DNA of 64,000 nucleotides. Origin: an uncultured Flavobacteriaceae bacterium. GTDB taxonomy: Bacteria; Bacteroidota; Bacteroidia; Flavobacteriales; Flavobacteriaceae. Both the position numbers and the translations under genes were made by a program. The notes under the pieces were generated by a model. The model searched no databases, was not told the origin of the DNA, and worked only from the letters and a program-made list of their open reading frames with translations. The stretch spans positions 1 through 64,000 of the forward strand of contig CANMXP010000001.1 of the NCBI GenBank assembly GCA_947501845.1, given 5' to 3'. Below are positions 51,295 through 61,500 of this stretch, piece by piece; within the stretch, counting starts at the first letter, position 1; the number at the start of each line of letters is the position of its first letter.

Positions 51295-53832
51295 TTACGA
51301 GATGTAATTCCAGATATTTTTGTATTTACTCAATGCTTTATAAGCATCTAAAACCACTTTATTGTTGTTGGAAGAGAGGGTAGCATCATTTTTAAGTATA
51401 TTTTTGGCGTGGTGTCTTGCCAATTTTAGAATATCGTTATCTTTTATAATATCGGCAATTTTAAGATTCAAGACTCCGCTTTGTTGGGTTCCCATAATAT
51501 CTCCAGGTCCGCGTAAACGTAAATCAACTTCTGCAATTTCAAAGCCGTCGCTGGTTCTTACCATGGTTTCTAAGCGTGTCTTGCTATCATTGCTAAGTTT
51601 GTGACTTGTCATTAAAATACAATAACTCTGTTCAGCACCACGTCCCACACGTCCACGAAGCTGATGCAGCTGTGATAAACCAAAACGCTCTGCGCTTTCA
51701 ATAATCATAACGGAGGCATTAGGTACATTAACACCAACTTCAATAACGGTGGTCGCTACCATAATTTGCGTTTCACCTTTTATAAAGCGTTGCATTTCGT
51801 AATCTTTATCTGCAGGTTTCATTTTTCCATGAACAATGGATATCTGATAATCTGGTAAAGGAAAGTCCCTAGCAATACTTTCGTAACCGTCCATTAAATC
51901 TTTATAGTCCATTTTTTCATTTTCTTGAATTAATGGATATACAATATAAATTTGTCTTCCTTTTGTTATTTCATCTCGGATAAATTTGAAAACATTCAAT
52001 CGATTTTTATCGTAACGATGTACTGTTTTTATGGACTGCCTTCCTGGGGGTAATTCATCGATAATAGAAATATCTAAATCACCATAAACCGACATGGCCA
52101 ATGTTCTTGGAATTGGCGTTGCTGTCATTACTAAAATATGTGGAGGGACAGGAGCTCCACTAATCTCCCCAGAGGGGAGACTTTTTAATTGCTCTTCGAT
52201 ATGTCTCAAAACATTATCAATATCTCCTATTATATGTATGTTGTTAAGCCGAATGACTTTAAAACCAATTTCATTTAATATTTGAGTGCGTAAGGCATCT
52301 GCTTCTTTTTGTTCAATAGTATTATGGTAACCTCCGTCAACTTCAATTATTAAATTTTTTTCCAGACAAATAAAGTCAACTATAAATTCATCAATAATAT
52401 GCTGTCTTCTAAATTTATAATTAAGTTTTTTATTTCTCAGAGATTCCCATAAAATGGATTCTGCCTGCGTACTTTTCTTTTTGTTTTCTGCTTGAAGTTT
52501 TTTTAATAAATTGTATGCTGAAGGGCGAGCGGTCATATACTTTTGACGAACGGATTTTGCGTCCTCCCTTCGGGAGGATTGAGGAGGGCCTTTCTTCCAC
52601 AATTTACTTCGTTGAGCAACTCCAAATCGATGCTGTTCATCTATAATAGCAAGTCCTAAATTTTTAAATTTCACCTTATCTTCAAGAAGAGCGTGAGTGC
52701 CAATGAGGATCTGTAAATCGCCATTTTCTAAACTTTCATGAATTTTTTTTCTTTCTGAAGTTTTAGTTGAGCCAGTTAGTGTTTTTATACTGATATTCAG
52801 TTCTTTGCATAAATCATGTAATCCATTATAATGTTGGACTGACAAAATTTCAGTCGGAGCCATTAAACAGGCTTGGAAACCGTTGTCAAGTGCTATTAAC
52901 ATTGACATGAGAGCAACTATAGTCTTGCCAGAACCTACATCACCTTGTAACAACCTGTTCATTTGTGCATTACTGCCTAAATCAGCACGAATTTCTTTTA
53001 AAACACGTTTTTGAGCACCTGTTAATTCAAAAGGTAAATGGGCTTTGAAAAAGGTGTTGAAATAATTGCCAACCTTTTCAAAAGGAAAGCCTTTTATTTT
53101 CGATTTATGGACTAGGTTTTTGATAATAAGTTGTAATTGAATATAAAATAATTCTTCAAATTTTAATCGAAATTGGGCTTTGGAAAGTAACTCTTGACTT
53201 TTCGGAAAATGCACATTAAAAAGAGCTTCACTTTTGGAAATTAATTTGAGTTCAGTAAGCAGAGGTTCAGATAGTGTTTCTGTAAACCTATTTCCTGTCT
53301 CTATAAAAAGCTGCTGCATGATTTTGCTAATCACACGATTTGTAATACCTCTGTTTGATAGTTTCTCTGTTGACGGATATATTGGTTGCATAGCAGAGCG
53401 TAAATTCCCTTTATGCTCATCAACCCCCTCAATATCTGGGTGTGGCATGTTGAACTTGCCACTAAACCAATTGGTTTTTCCAAAAATAACGTATGGCTTA
53501 TTGAGTTTCAAGCTCTCACGGATCCATTTCTGACCTCTAAACCAAACAAGCTCCATAGTGCCTGTATCATCTTGAAAAGTCGCGACCAAGCGCTTGCCGC
53601 GTTTTTGAGCAACTTCTTTAAAGCCAGTAATTTTACCAATTATTTGAACATCTGCATTACTGCGTTGCAGTTTATTGATTTTATAATACCGCGTTCTGTC
53701 TATGTATCTATTTGGAAATAGGTTGATTAAATCTTGATAAGTGTGTATGCCCAACTCTTTTCTCAATAAATCAGCACGATTAGGACCGACGCCTTTTAGG
53801 TAATCTATTGGTGTTTGAAGCTTTGCTGACAT
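51295..53832 (-). CDS. recG: ATP-dependent DNA helicase RecG with in-frame DUF559 nuclease insert
   Basis: The 845-residue protein is about 145 longer than the ~700 expected. The wedge/OB part spans 1-260. Helicase motifs are in order: Walker A GDVGSGKT (297-304), motif II DEQH (398-401), motif III TAT (570-572), then GQIYIVYPLI-type, VATTVIEVGVNVP and QLRGRVGRG, with RLRGPGDIMGTQQSG at the end. Between motifs II and III lies a foreign block (about 415-561), with VDFICLEKNLIIEVDGGYHN as its nuclease core (Asp486, Glu497, Asp499). Both RecG halves look intact and the frame is open, so one chain can be made. RecG remodels stalled forks and branched DNA. Whether the insert blocks, tolerates or adds activity is unknown. 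Confidence 0.93.
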   Translation of the reverse strand: MSAKLQTPIDYLKGVGPNRADLLRKELGIHTYQDLINLFPNRYIDRTRYYKINKLQRSNADVQIIGKITGFKEVAQKRGKRLVATFQDDTGTMELVWFRGQKWIRESLKLNKPYVIFGKTNWFSGKFNMPHPDIEGVDEHKGNLRSAMQPIYPSTEKLSNRGITNRVISKIMQQLFIETGNRFTETLSEPLLTELKLISKSEALFNVHFPKSQELLSKAQFRLKFEELFYIQLQLIIKNLVHKSKIKGFPFEKVGNYFNTFFKAHLPFELTGAQKRVLKEIRADLGSNAQMNRLLQGDVGSGKTIVALMSMLIALDNGFQACLMAPTEILSVQHYNGLHDLCKELNISIKTLTGSTKTSERKKIHESLENGDLQILIGTHALLEDKVKFKNLGLAIIDEQHRFGVAQRSKLWKKGPPQSSRREDAKSVRQKYMTARPSAYNLLKKLQAENKKKSTQAESILWESLRNKKLNYKFRRQHIIDEFIVDFICLEKNLIIEVDGGYHNTIEQKEADALRTQILNEIGFKVIRLNNIHIIGDIDNVLRHIEEQLKSLPSGEISGAPVPPHILVMTATPIPRTLAMSVYGDLDISIIDELPPGRQSIKTVHRYDKNRLNVFKFIRDEITKGRQIYIVYPLIQENEKMDYKDLMDGYESIARDFPLPDYQISIVHGKMKPADKDYEMQRFIKGETQIMVATTVIEVGVNVPNASVMIIESAERFGLSQLHQLRGRVGRGAEQSYCILMTSHKLSNDSKTRLETMVRTSDGFEIAEVDLRLRGPGDIMGTQQSGVLNLKIADIIKDNDILKLARHHAKNILKNDATLSSNNNKVVLDAYKALSKYKNIWNYIS
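52138..52590 (-). mobile_element. In-frame DUF559 nuclease cassette inside recG
   Basis: An insert of about 441 bp encodes residues ~415-561 of the RecG chain. Junction copies: GGCCCTCCTCAA (52579-52590, read on the minus strand) and GTCCCTCCACAT (52138-52149), 9 of 12 identical, encoding GPPQ and VPPH; VPPH is the native RecG sequence before ILVMTATP. GC-rich hairpins lie just inside: TCCTCCC-TTC-GGGAGGA (52562-52578) and TCTCCCC-AGA-GGGGAGA (52164-52180). The coding part has the DUF559/Vsr-like order ...FRRQHIIDEFIVDF..IIEVDGGYHN..GFKVIRL. No own stop codon is present; an internal ATG (at about 52536) could allow separate translation, but only as a fusion to the RecG C-terminal half. Mobility is inferred. 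Confidence 0.8.
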
Positions 53833-53998
53833 AACAGCGAATTTAGGATATTTGATTAAATTTTAAAAGCAAACATTAGCTATCATTAATTCTTTTCTTT
53901 AAGGTTCTTTGTGGTATTCGTTTTTTATGACTGTGTGGGCGTTTTTTTTGGTTTTAATCTTAATTTGTATATTTACATAGCCTATTAACCCCAAAGAC

Positions 53999-55393
53999 AT
54001 GAAACCTTATTTAACCCTAATCATGTTCATATGCATTTTGAATGCGTGTGAAAAATCGAATATTGAAAACTTAGACACTCCTAATCCTCCTTCTTCTAAT
54101 GATGTTATATACGAAGATAAAGCTTGTTCGTCTTGCGATTTTGTTGTTCAAGAGAATGCATGGCAAGTTGATGGAAGTGTAGAGCAACTCAGAACAGATG
54201 GTACTATGGCTAAAATTCAACCAGGAGATACCATTGGAATTACAGGAAATAGAGCGGGAATACAATTTGTAAATATTGCTGGCACTGAAGAAAAACCTGT
54301 AGTAATTACCAATTGTAATGGGGCCGCAAGAATAGGCATCACTATTAATGAATCTAAAGGACTGCATTTTATAAATTCAAAACATTTTGTGATATCTGGA
54401 GCAGGAAGTACTTCGCAAAAATATGGTATCAAGCTTATTGGATATTTTGGTATTGAAATAACCGATTACTCGACCAATTTTGAAATTTTTGCAGTAGAAG
54501 TACTTGGTGCAGGATATGTTGGTATTGCTGCGAGAACTAGTCCGCCATCATACCCAGATTGTGTTAATGCAGATAATACCAGAGCTGTATTTACTCAAAA
54601 GAATACCTTGATACATCATAATTATATTCACGATACTGGTGGTGAGGGTTTTTATATTGGAGGTTCTCATTGGCATAAACTATGGGATGAAAAATGTCCA
54701 GGTGTATATGAGCCTGAGCTTCATGGCGTACGTGTTCATCATAATATCTTAGAGAATATAGGTATGGACGGTATCCAAGTAGGAAGCGCCTCGAGAGACG
54801 TGAAAATTTATAACAACACCATCAATAATTTTGGAACACGAAGCGTAGGAGGTCATATGACGGGCTTTCAAATTAACCCTGGTACTACTGGGGAATTGTA
54901 TAATAATGTTGTGAATAGCGGTAATGGTTTTGGTATATTCGTTCTAGGAAAAGGAGATAATTTAATATACAACAATCTAATTATTAAGCCTACTTACGAC
55001 GGTATTTATACTCAAGATAGAAGCCCAGCTGCCAATGCAGGTTTTTATATTATTAACAACACAATTATTGAGCCTGGAGTAAAAGGTATTGGGTGGAATT
55101 CTTATGAGACCAGTAATAATGAAATTGTTAACAATATAATTTATAAACCAGCTCAGGAGTTTATAGGTAGTGATGGTCATAACGACAACTACTTTTATGA
55201 TAACAATCTGGAGTTAAGAGGTGACGAGGGAATTAAATTTGGTGAAAATTACCAATTACTTAATGGATCTATTGGAGCCATAGACAAGGGGAAAGATATA
55301 TTTGATAAATATAAAATAGCTTTTGATATTTTGGGTAATCAAAGACCAAGTGGGTCTAGTTATGATATTGGGGCTTATGAATACACTGATTAG
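53999..55393 (+). CDS. Right-handed parallel beta-helix lipoprotein
   Basis: The 464-residue lipoprotein has signal TLIMFICILNACEKS with Cys at about residue 17. The mature protein contains many short Asn/Ile/Gly strands typical of parallel beta-helix repeats (VKIYNNTINNFGTRSVGG, IIKPTYDGIYTQDRSPA, YIINNTIIEPGVKGIGW). It ends with the common closing element SYDIGAYEYTD. CSSCDFVVQENAWQVDGS may form a capping disulfide. Such folds include pectate lyases, alginate lyases and adhesins. I see no family-defining catalytic set, so activity is open. It is flanked by spacers of ~150 bp and not part of an operon. Confidence 0.85.
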   Translation: MKPYLTLIMFICILNACEKSNIENLDTPNPPSSNDVIYEDKACSSCDFVVQENAWQVDGSVEQLRTDGTMAKIQPGDTIGITGNRAGIQFVNIAGTEEKPVVITNCNGAARIGITINESKGLHFINSKHFVISGAGSTSQKYGIKLIGYFGIEITDYSTNFEIFAVEVLGAGYVGIAARTSPPSYPDCVNADNTRAVFTQKNTLIHHNYIHDTGGEGFYIGGSHWHKLWDEKCPGVYEPELHGVRVHHNILENIGMDGIQVGSASRDVKIYNNTINNFGTRSVGGHMTGFQINPGTTGELYNNVVNSGNGFGIFVLGKGDNLIYNNLIIKPTYDGIYTQDRSPAANAGFYIINNTIIEPGVKGIGWNSYETSNNEIVNNIIYKPAQEFIGSDGHNDNYFYDNNLELRGDEGIKFGENYQLLNGSIGAIDKGKDIFDKYKIAFDILGNQRPSGSSYDIGAYEYTD

Positions 55394-55542
55394 CTTTTTT
55401 TGATACATATTTATGATATTACTCCATCTTAGGTTTTGATCAACTTGATAAGACATGGCTTTGCTTTTTTGTTAAAAACGAAGTTGTGAGGTAAGAACAT
55501 CAAAAAATTGTATTTTGGCTTAACATTTGATGTCTTGAATAT

Positions 55543-57498
55543 ATGATGCGTCCGTATACTTTAATCTTATTCCTTATTCTTGTTAAATCCTGGGGGCAAC
55601 AAACCGATTACGTCGATTTTAAAGTAGCTAAGGCTAATATTGCATTTGGAGAGCTTATGCAGAAGGAAGTGAAAGGTGTTGTTTCCTATGAGTTTGATAT
55701 TTTAAAAGACGTAGATTCAGTCTGTATTGATGCTGTTAATTTTGATGAAATCGAATATGAATTAGATGGAAAAATCAATGGTAAATTCTATGATGGCAAA
55801 CGATTAATAATAAAACACCCTTTTAAATTGGGTAATCATCATAAAGTAGATGTTACATGGAAAACCAGACCTAAAAAGGCGATGTATTTTATAGATTGGG
55901 ATTATGATGGAGGAAACAAGCAAATCTGGACACAAGGTCAAGGTAAATATACCAGTAATTGGTTGCCGAGTATTGATGATATGAATGAGAAAATTGAATT
56001 TGATTTATCGGTCACATTTCATAAAGATTATAAGGTTATTGCCAACGGAAAACTTATTGAAAAAACAAATAAGGGTAATGTAATTAGTTGGCATTTCGAT
56101 ATGCAAAACCCCATGCCGAGTTACTTAGTGGCGTTAGCTATTGGTAGATACGATAAAAAGGTTGAATACTCAAAAAGTAACATACCGTTAGACATGTATT
56201 TTTATCCAAAAGATTCATTAAAGTTTGAGCCAACATATCGTTACACCAAACATATGTTTGATTTTTTAGAAGAAGAAATTGGCGTACCATACCCGTGGCA
56301 AAATTATAAGCAAGTACCAGTAAAGGATTTTTTATATGCGGGGATGGAAAACACAAGTGTAACCATTTTTTCTGATGCTTTTGTGATTGATTCTATCACT
56401 TTTGTAGATAAAAACTATGTAAATGTTAATGCTCATGAACTGGCACATCAATGGTTTGGTGATTTGGTTACCGAGACCTCAGGAACCCACCATTGGTTGC
56501 AGGAAGGTTTTGCGACTTATTACGCTTTGTTAGCAGAACGAGACGTATTTGGAGACGATTATTACTACTGGAGGCTTTACGAATATGCTCAAGAGTTATT
56601 GGAACAACAAAAAGCAGGGCAAAGCACGTCGCTTTTAAATCCTAAATCGAGCAGTACGACATTTTATAAAAAGGGAGCCTGGGTATTGCATATGTTACGT
56701 GAGAAAGTGGGGGATATGGCTTTTAAAATTGCAGTAAAAAACTATCTGAACAAAAATCAATTCAAAAACGTGGAGACTAACGATTTTATAATTGAAGTCG
56801 AGCAGGCGAGTGGTCAGGATTTAGGTGCGTTTGCAGAGGTTTGGCTAAAAGCTAAAAAGTTTAATTTTGATGATGCTTTAGAGAGTCTTAAAAAATCTGT
56901 TTTTATACAAGAATATTTAATGGTTGATTGTGAGGCTTATACATCTAAATGTAAAGAGTCTCTATCTTCTGGAGTTTCAGAGGAAGCTAAAATAAAAGTC
57001 ATTTCACAAATGTTTGACCGATTGCAAAAAGAAGATTTTAAGAACTCTTTACAAGTTCGTCAAGCCATTGCCAAAAATATATCTAAAGTCCCAGAAAAGC
57101 TAAAAAAAGAATATGAAACACTGCTAGAAGATAAGTCCTATGTGACGATTGAAGCTGCTTTATTTGGATTGTGGAACAGTTTCCCTAAAGACCAAAACAA
57201 ATATTTAGAAAAAACCAGAGGCATTCAAGGTTTCTATAATAAGAATATTAGAATGCTTTGGTTAACACTTGCTTTGCTTACCGATGATTTTGAATCTGAA
57301 AATGACGACCTATATTTTAATGAATTACTTGATTACACAAGTCCAAAGTATGGTTTCGAAATCCGTCAGAATGCCTTTAGCTATTTAAAATGGATAAGTG
57401 CTTGCGGTGAAAAATGTCAAGAAAATTTACAACAAGCTACTAAACATCATAGTTGGCAATTTTCCAAGTTTGCAAAAGCGATGTTAAAAGCTAAATAA
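55543..57498 (+). CDS. M1 family metallopeptidase
   Basis: The 651-residue exported protein has a signal peptide ending SWGQ (about residue 19). An N-terminal beta-saddle comes first, then the thermolysin-like domain with zinc motif HELAH (His298, Glu299, His302) and third ligand Glu321 (LQEGFATYY), 18 residues apart as in M1 enzymes. The exopeptidase motif is YAGMENTSVTIF. The C-terminal ~200 residues are helical repeats. It probably releases N-terminal residues from peptides at the cell envelope. The stop lies 3 bp from that of the convergent PorP/SprF gene. Confidence 0.93.
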   Translation: MMRPYTLILFLILVKSWGQQTDYVDFKVAKANIAFGELMQKEVKGVVSYEFDILKDVDSVCIDAVNFDEIEYELDGKINGKFYDGKRLIIKHPFKLGNHHKVDVTWKTRPKKAMYFIDWDYDGGNKQIWTQGQGKYTSNWLPSIDDMNEKIEFDLSVTFHKDYKVIANGKLIEKTNKGNVISWHFDMQNPMPSYLVALAIGRYDKKVEYSKSNIPLDMYFYPKDSLKFEPTYRYTKHMFDFLEEEIGVPYPWQNYKQVPVKDFLYAGMENTSVTIFSDAFVIDSITFVDKNYVNVNAHELAHQWFGDLVTETSGTHHWLQEGFATYYALLAERDVFGDDYYYWRLYEYAQELLEQQKAGQSTSLLNPKSSSTTFYKKGAWVLHMLREKVGDMAFKIAVKNYLNKNQFKNVETNDFIIEVEQASGQDLGAFAEVWLKAKKFNFDDALESLKKSVFIQEYLMVDCEAYTSKCKESLSSGVSEEAKIKVISQMFDRLQKEDFKNSLQVRQAIAKNISKVPEKLKKEYETLLEDKSYVTIEAALFGLWNSFPKDQNKYLEKTRGIQGFYNKNIRMLWLTLALLTDDFESENDDLYFNELLDYTSPKYGFEIRQNAFSYLKWISACGEKCQENLQQATKHHSWQFSKFAKAMLKAK

Positions 57499-57501
57499 AT
57501 A

Positions 57502-58497
57502 TTACTTTCTTCTTTCTAAATTTGCTGGGTTTCTACAAATTAGACAGCCTGTTAAATAAGTGATTGACAGCTCGTAAACGCCATCGGTTCTACCAATTTT
57601 TGAGGTGTTTATATCATAGGAAAAACCAAAGCGTAGCTGCTCGAATTCTAATCCTATAAACGTGTTGATAGAAGTTAGCAAATGACTATTTAAGCTATTT
57701 TTTGCAGGGTTGGTAACTGCCATTGCTCCCAACATGAGTTTTTCCAGTTTTACTGTTGTGCCAATATCTAATCTATTATACTGCCCCTGCTGCATATAAT
57801 TAAGAGAAATAAGCATGTCGTTATAATCAAAATAAGGAAACTTATAATTGGCATGTATGGAATAAAATATATCTAATGGAACATTGCCATTTTCTATAAA
57901 TGAAATATTGGGCTTGTTTAAATGTTTTATAGAAGCGCCTAACCATATATCGGTATCATTACGTGTATTTTTTTTGTCAAAAACAAAACCGGTTGAGAAA
58001 TCCAAAAAAGTTACATTTCTATTTGCATTTAAAGCAAAGACGTCTGAAGAAATTGGGTTGATGGTTTCCGAATTAATGTTAATTTGATCTGCTAACACTA
58101 AATTTCTAAAATTAAATGATTTGGTACCGAAACCAACCTCAATAGCGGGCCTGAAATACCAATCGTTAGCTAATCTTACATGATATGCGAAGTTTACGTT
58201 ACCTTGCAAATGGTTGTAGTCGGTATTATTTTCATGCTGATTTAAAATACTAAAACCTATACCTCCAACGTTTTCAATCAAGGAATTGAAAAAAGCATAT
58301 TCGGTATCAACTCTTAAATTTAAACTGGGCCATTGTGTTCTGTGAATTAGGCCAAAATATGAAGCGTTCTCAAAACCCGAAAAACCTGGGTTTGTAGTTT
58401 CTGGAACTAAAAAATATTGAGAAAAAATAGGATCTTGGGCTTCTGTTTCTAAGCAAAAACAGCTTATAATAATTATAACTAATATTTTAATTTTCAT
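57502..58497 (-). CDS. PorP/SprF family type IX secretion membrane protein
   Basis: The 331-residue outer-membrane protein has a signal peptide (CFCLETEAQD) and the opening QDPIFSQYFLVPETTNPGFSGF that defines the PorP/SprF family, followed by barrel-like strands (FRPAIEVGFGTKSFNFRN, LRFGFSYDINTSKIG, YELSITYLTG). In Flavobacterium SprF is needed for secretion and surface attachment of SprB. PorP/SprF proteins form complexes with type-B cargo. Here it lies 17 bp downstream of the giant T9SS cargo gene, so this gene is very likely the dedicated partner. Confidence 0.93.
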   Translation of the reverse strand: MKIKILVIIIISCFCLETEAQDPIFSQYFLVPETTNPGFSGFENASYFGLIHRTQWPSLNLRVDTEYAFFNSLIENVGGIGFSILNQHENNTDYNHLQGNVNFAYHVRLANDWYFRPAIEVGFGTKSFNFRNLVLADQININSETINPISSDVFALNANRNVTFLDFSTGFVFDKKNTRNDTDIWLGASIKHLNKPNISFIENGNVPLDIFYSIHANYKFPYFDYNDMLISLNYMQQGQYNRLDIGTTVKLEKLMLGAMAVTNPAKNSLNSHLLTSINTFIGLEFEQLRFGFSYDINTSKIGRTDGVYELSITYLTGCLICRNPANLERRK

Positions 58498-58514
58498 TTA
58501 TTAAGCTGTATCTA

Positions 58515-61500
58515 TTATTTAATTAAAGTTAAAACGCCTTCTTTTATTATGTTTCCGCCATAAAAAGTTTTTGCTATAAACTTAAATTGGTAATTTCCAT
58601 TTTCGGCTCTTGTGTTTTTTATTTTTCCATCCCAACCTCTTATGTTTTCACCACTTTCGGAATATATTATACTTCCCCAGGTATCATAAATATTTAAGGT
58701 CATATCATTTAAACCTATAAAAACGGGAAAAAAGTAATCGTTTAGATTGTCGCCATTTGGAGTGAATGCATTTGGCATAACAAGGCTATACCCTTTTTCA
58801 ACAACTAAAGTTGTTTCGCTGGTATATTTACATCCAAATGGATAAGTAACGGTTTGTTTAACGGTGTATGTGCCTTCCTTGGTGTATGTGTGTTCTGGGT
58901 CTATTTCACTTGAAAGATTTCCGTCTCCAAAATCCCAACTGATATTAATAAAATCGCCTATAGCAGTGTTTGTAAATTGTATGGGGTCATATATGGAGTA
59001 TAAATCATAAGTACTAAACCCAAAAGAATCTACAGTAAAACTAGAGCCGTCTATTACTGGAGTTGCAACTTGAATAGAGAAATCTTTAACACATCCAAAG
59101 CTATCTGTAACTGTAAGAATAACTAAACCATTGGTTTCGGTATTCATTATTTCATTATTTTCACCTGTTATAGTTCCACTAGACCAGCTAAGTTGATAAG
59201 GTGGAATGCCTCCCTTAACATTTGCTATAAAAGTTTGATCGACTTCTTTAGTGTCACAATTAAAATTAGTGATTACTTCAAAAGGAGCTTCAAGAGGTTC
59301 AAACCTTTTAACTTCAAAAGATTCGGTTTCTGTACAGCCATTGGCATCAGTAACTGTGACGGTATAAATATCTGGAGGAATATTTGATAAATCTTCTATT
59401 CTTGAACCATTACTCCATACAATTGATAAAGGTAAAGAGCCGCCAGTTATCTCTAAATCAATAGCTCCGCTATTTACATCGTCACAATCTAAGGCGTCTG
59501 ATGCAATCCCTATTAATGTTAGTAAAGGAGGTTCATGAATAGTGAACGATTCCTGTAAAACACACCCTTTGGCATCGGTAATGGTTACCGAATAATCTCC
59601 TGGACCAATATTGTTTCGTTCATCCCCAGAGGTAGAGCTATCGTCCCAAACCAGCGTTACAGGGCTTTCGCCTCCTACCAGATTTAATTTTATACTCCCA
59701 TCGCTATCTCCAAAACACGATACGTCTTTAACGTCTGGATTAATATCAAAAATAGGAGCATTATTCAGAACTATAGGAAAATTAACTGTACAGTCTAAAG
59801 CATCGGTTATTGTAACAGTATAAGTACCATGAGATAAGTTGTCCTGTACCATACCAGTACCTAAATTACTCCATTGAATGGGAGCATAAGGCGGGACACC
59901 TCCAGAAATACCATTAATAGTTATAGCTCCACTATCATCATTGTAACAAACTATTTCCTTGATTGTATAATCTAATTTTATTTCTGGGTTTTGTGGAACA
60001 GTAACTTGTAAGTTTTCGGTACACCCAGAATTATCTGTAACAACTAAATTATAAATCCCAGCTTCAATATTCCTTAAATTTCTATTGCTACTTCTAAATC
60101 CGTTAGGTCCAGTCCAGTTATATCTATAATTAAAAACACCAGGAGTTGTTTCTGTAGCCCTACCACCAGTTACGTTTACATCTATTTCTCCTGTAAACGC
60201 TCCATAACAAAGAATAATATCAACAGGACTTGCTAAACTGACTTCTAGCAAAGGTGGTTCAATAATTGTGTAAGAACTCGTTAAGGTATTACAATTATTA
60301 ACTTCAGTAATAGTGACTTCGTATTGCCCAGGAGCCAGGTTGCTTAGGTCTTCTGATGAAGCAGAAAATGTCGGGTCTCCAACTTTTGTCCATACAAAAG
60401 TATAAGGGGTTGTTCCTCCACTAACATTTAGATTAATTCGCCCATTATTTAAACCAAAACAGGTGATGTCATTTTTGCTATCACTTAAAATCTGGAATAA
60501 GCCTGGTTCGGTAACTCTGTAATTCGCAGTAAAAGGGCAGTTGCCATCATCGGTAATTCTTAAAGTGTAATTTCCAGGTTCTAAATCTCTAAGGTCTTCA
60601 TCGTTGCTATTAAATCCATTTGGACCTGTCCAAGAAATAATATAAGGAACCCCAGTTGAAAAAGGGGTGCCTCCCGATATGGTAATGTCTATAGAGCCGT
60701 CATCTGAGTCAAAACAGGTGTTATTGATAATATTTTGCGTAACATTAATTAATGGATTAACAGTTACGGTTACTGTAAAACCTGGACCAGGACAGTCATT
60801 AGCAATAGGAGATACTGTATATGTTGCTGTAGCTGGAGCACCTGTATTATTTGATAGTCTCTGGCTAATGTTATTTCTTGGAGATGATTGAGCTGTTGCA
60901 CCACTGATAGCTCCAGAAGGGTTCGCCACAGGAGTAGACCAGGTATAGGTAGTCCCAGTTGGAACATTATCCGTGCTATTAGTAAACGGTCTAACTAGAA
61001 AAGTCTCTCCGCTACAAATTTCTGCAGTTTTTGGAGATATAATGGGAGATAACACCATATCTACAGAAAAGTTAGCTGTTTTGGTTGTTGTACCACAGCT
61101 ATTTGTAACACTAAAAGTGGCTGTATAGTTTCCACTTGTAGTATAGTCTATAGATCCAGGGTTTAATGATGTTGATGATGAAGGTGTACCCCCAGGAAAA
61201 CTCCATAAATAAGTTAAAGTTTCAGTGCTTGCTGCACAGGTTTCTAAAACTCTACCTACGGGGTTAATAGTTGCGGAATTACAAAAATCTGAAATGGGTT
61301 CCAATTCAGTTTTAGGTCTTTGTTTTACTTGTATGGTTTTGGTAACAACACGGCGTATGCCACACGAATTCCATGTCGTTAACCTTAAACTATAAGTCCC
61401 AGAAGTTGAGAAACGAAATGTAGGCTCTCTTGAAGATGAATTTGTTCCATTTACAAAACTCCATTGTTCTGGTTCTTCTCCACAAAAACTATCATAATAA

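Noticed and set aside
52138-52590. Intein inside RecG
   Set aside because: No N-terminal Cys/Ser splice block, no C-terminal His-Asn followed by Cys/Ser/Thr, and the insert is shorter than nuclease-bearing inteins; a plain in-frame cassette fits better.
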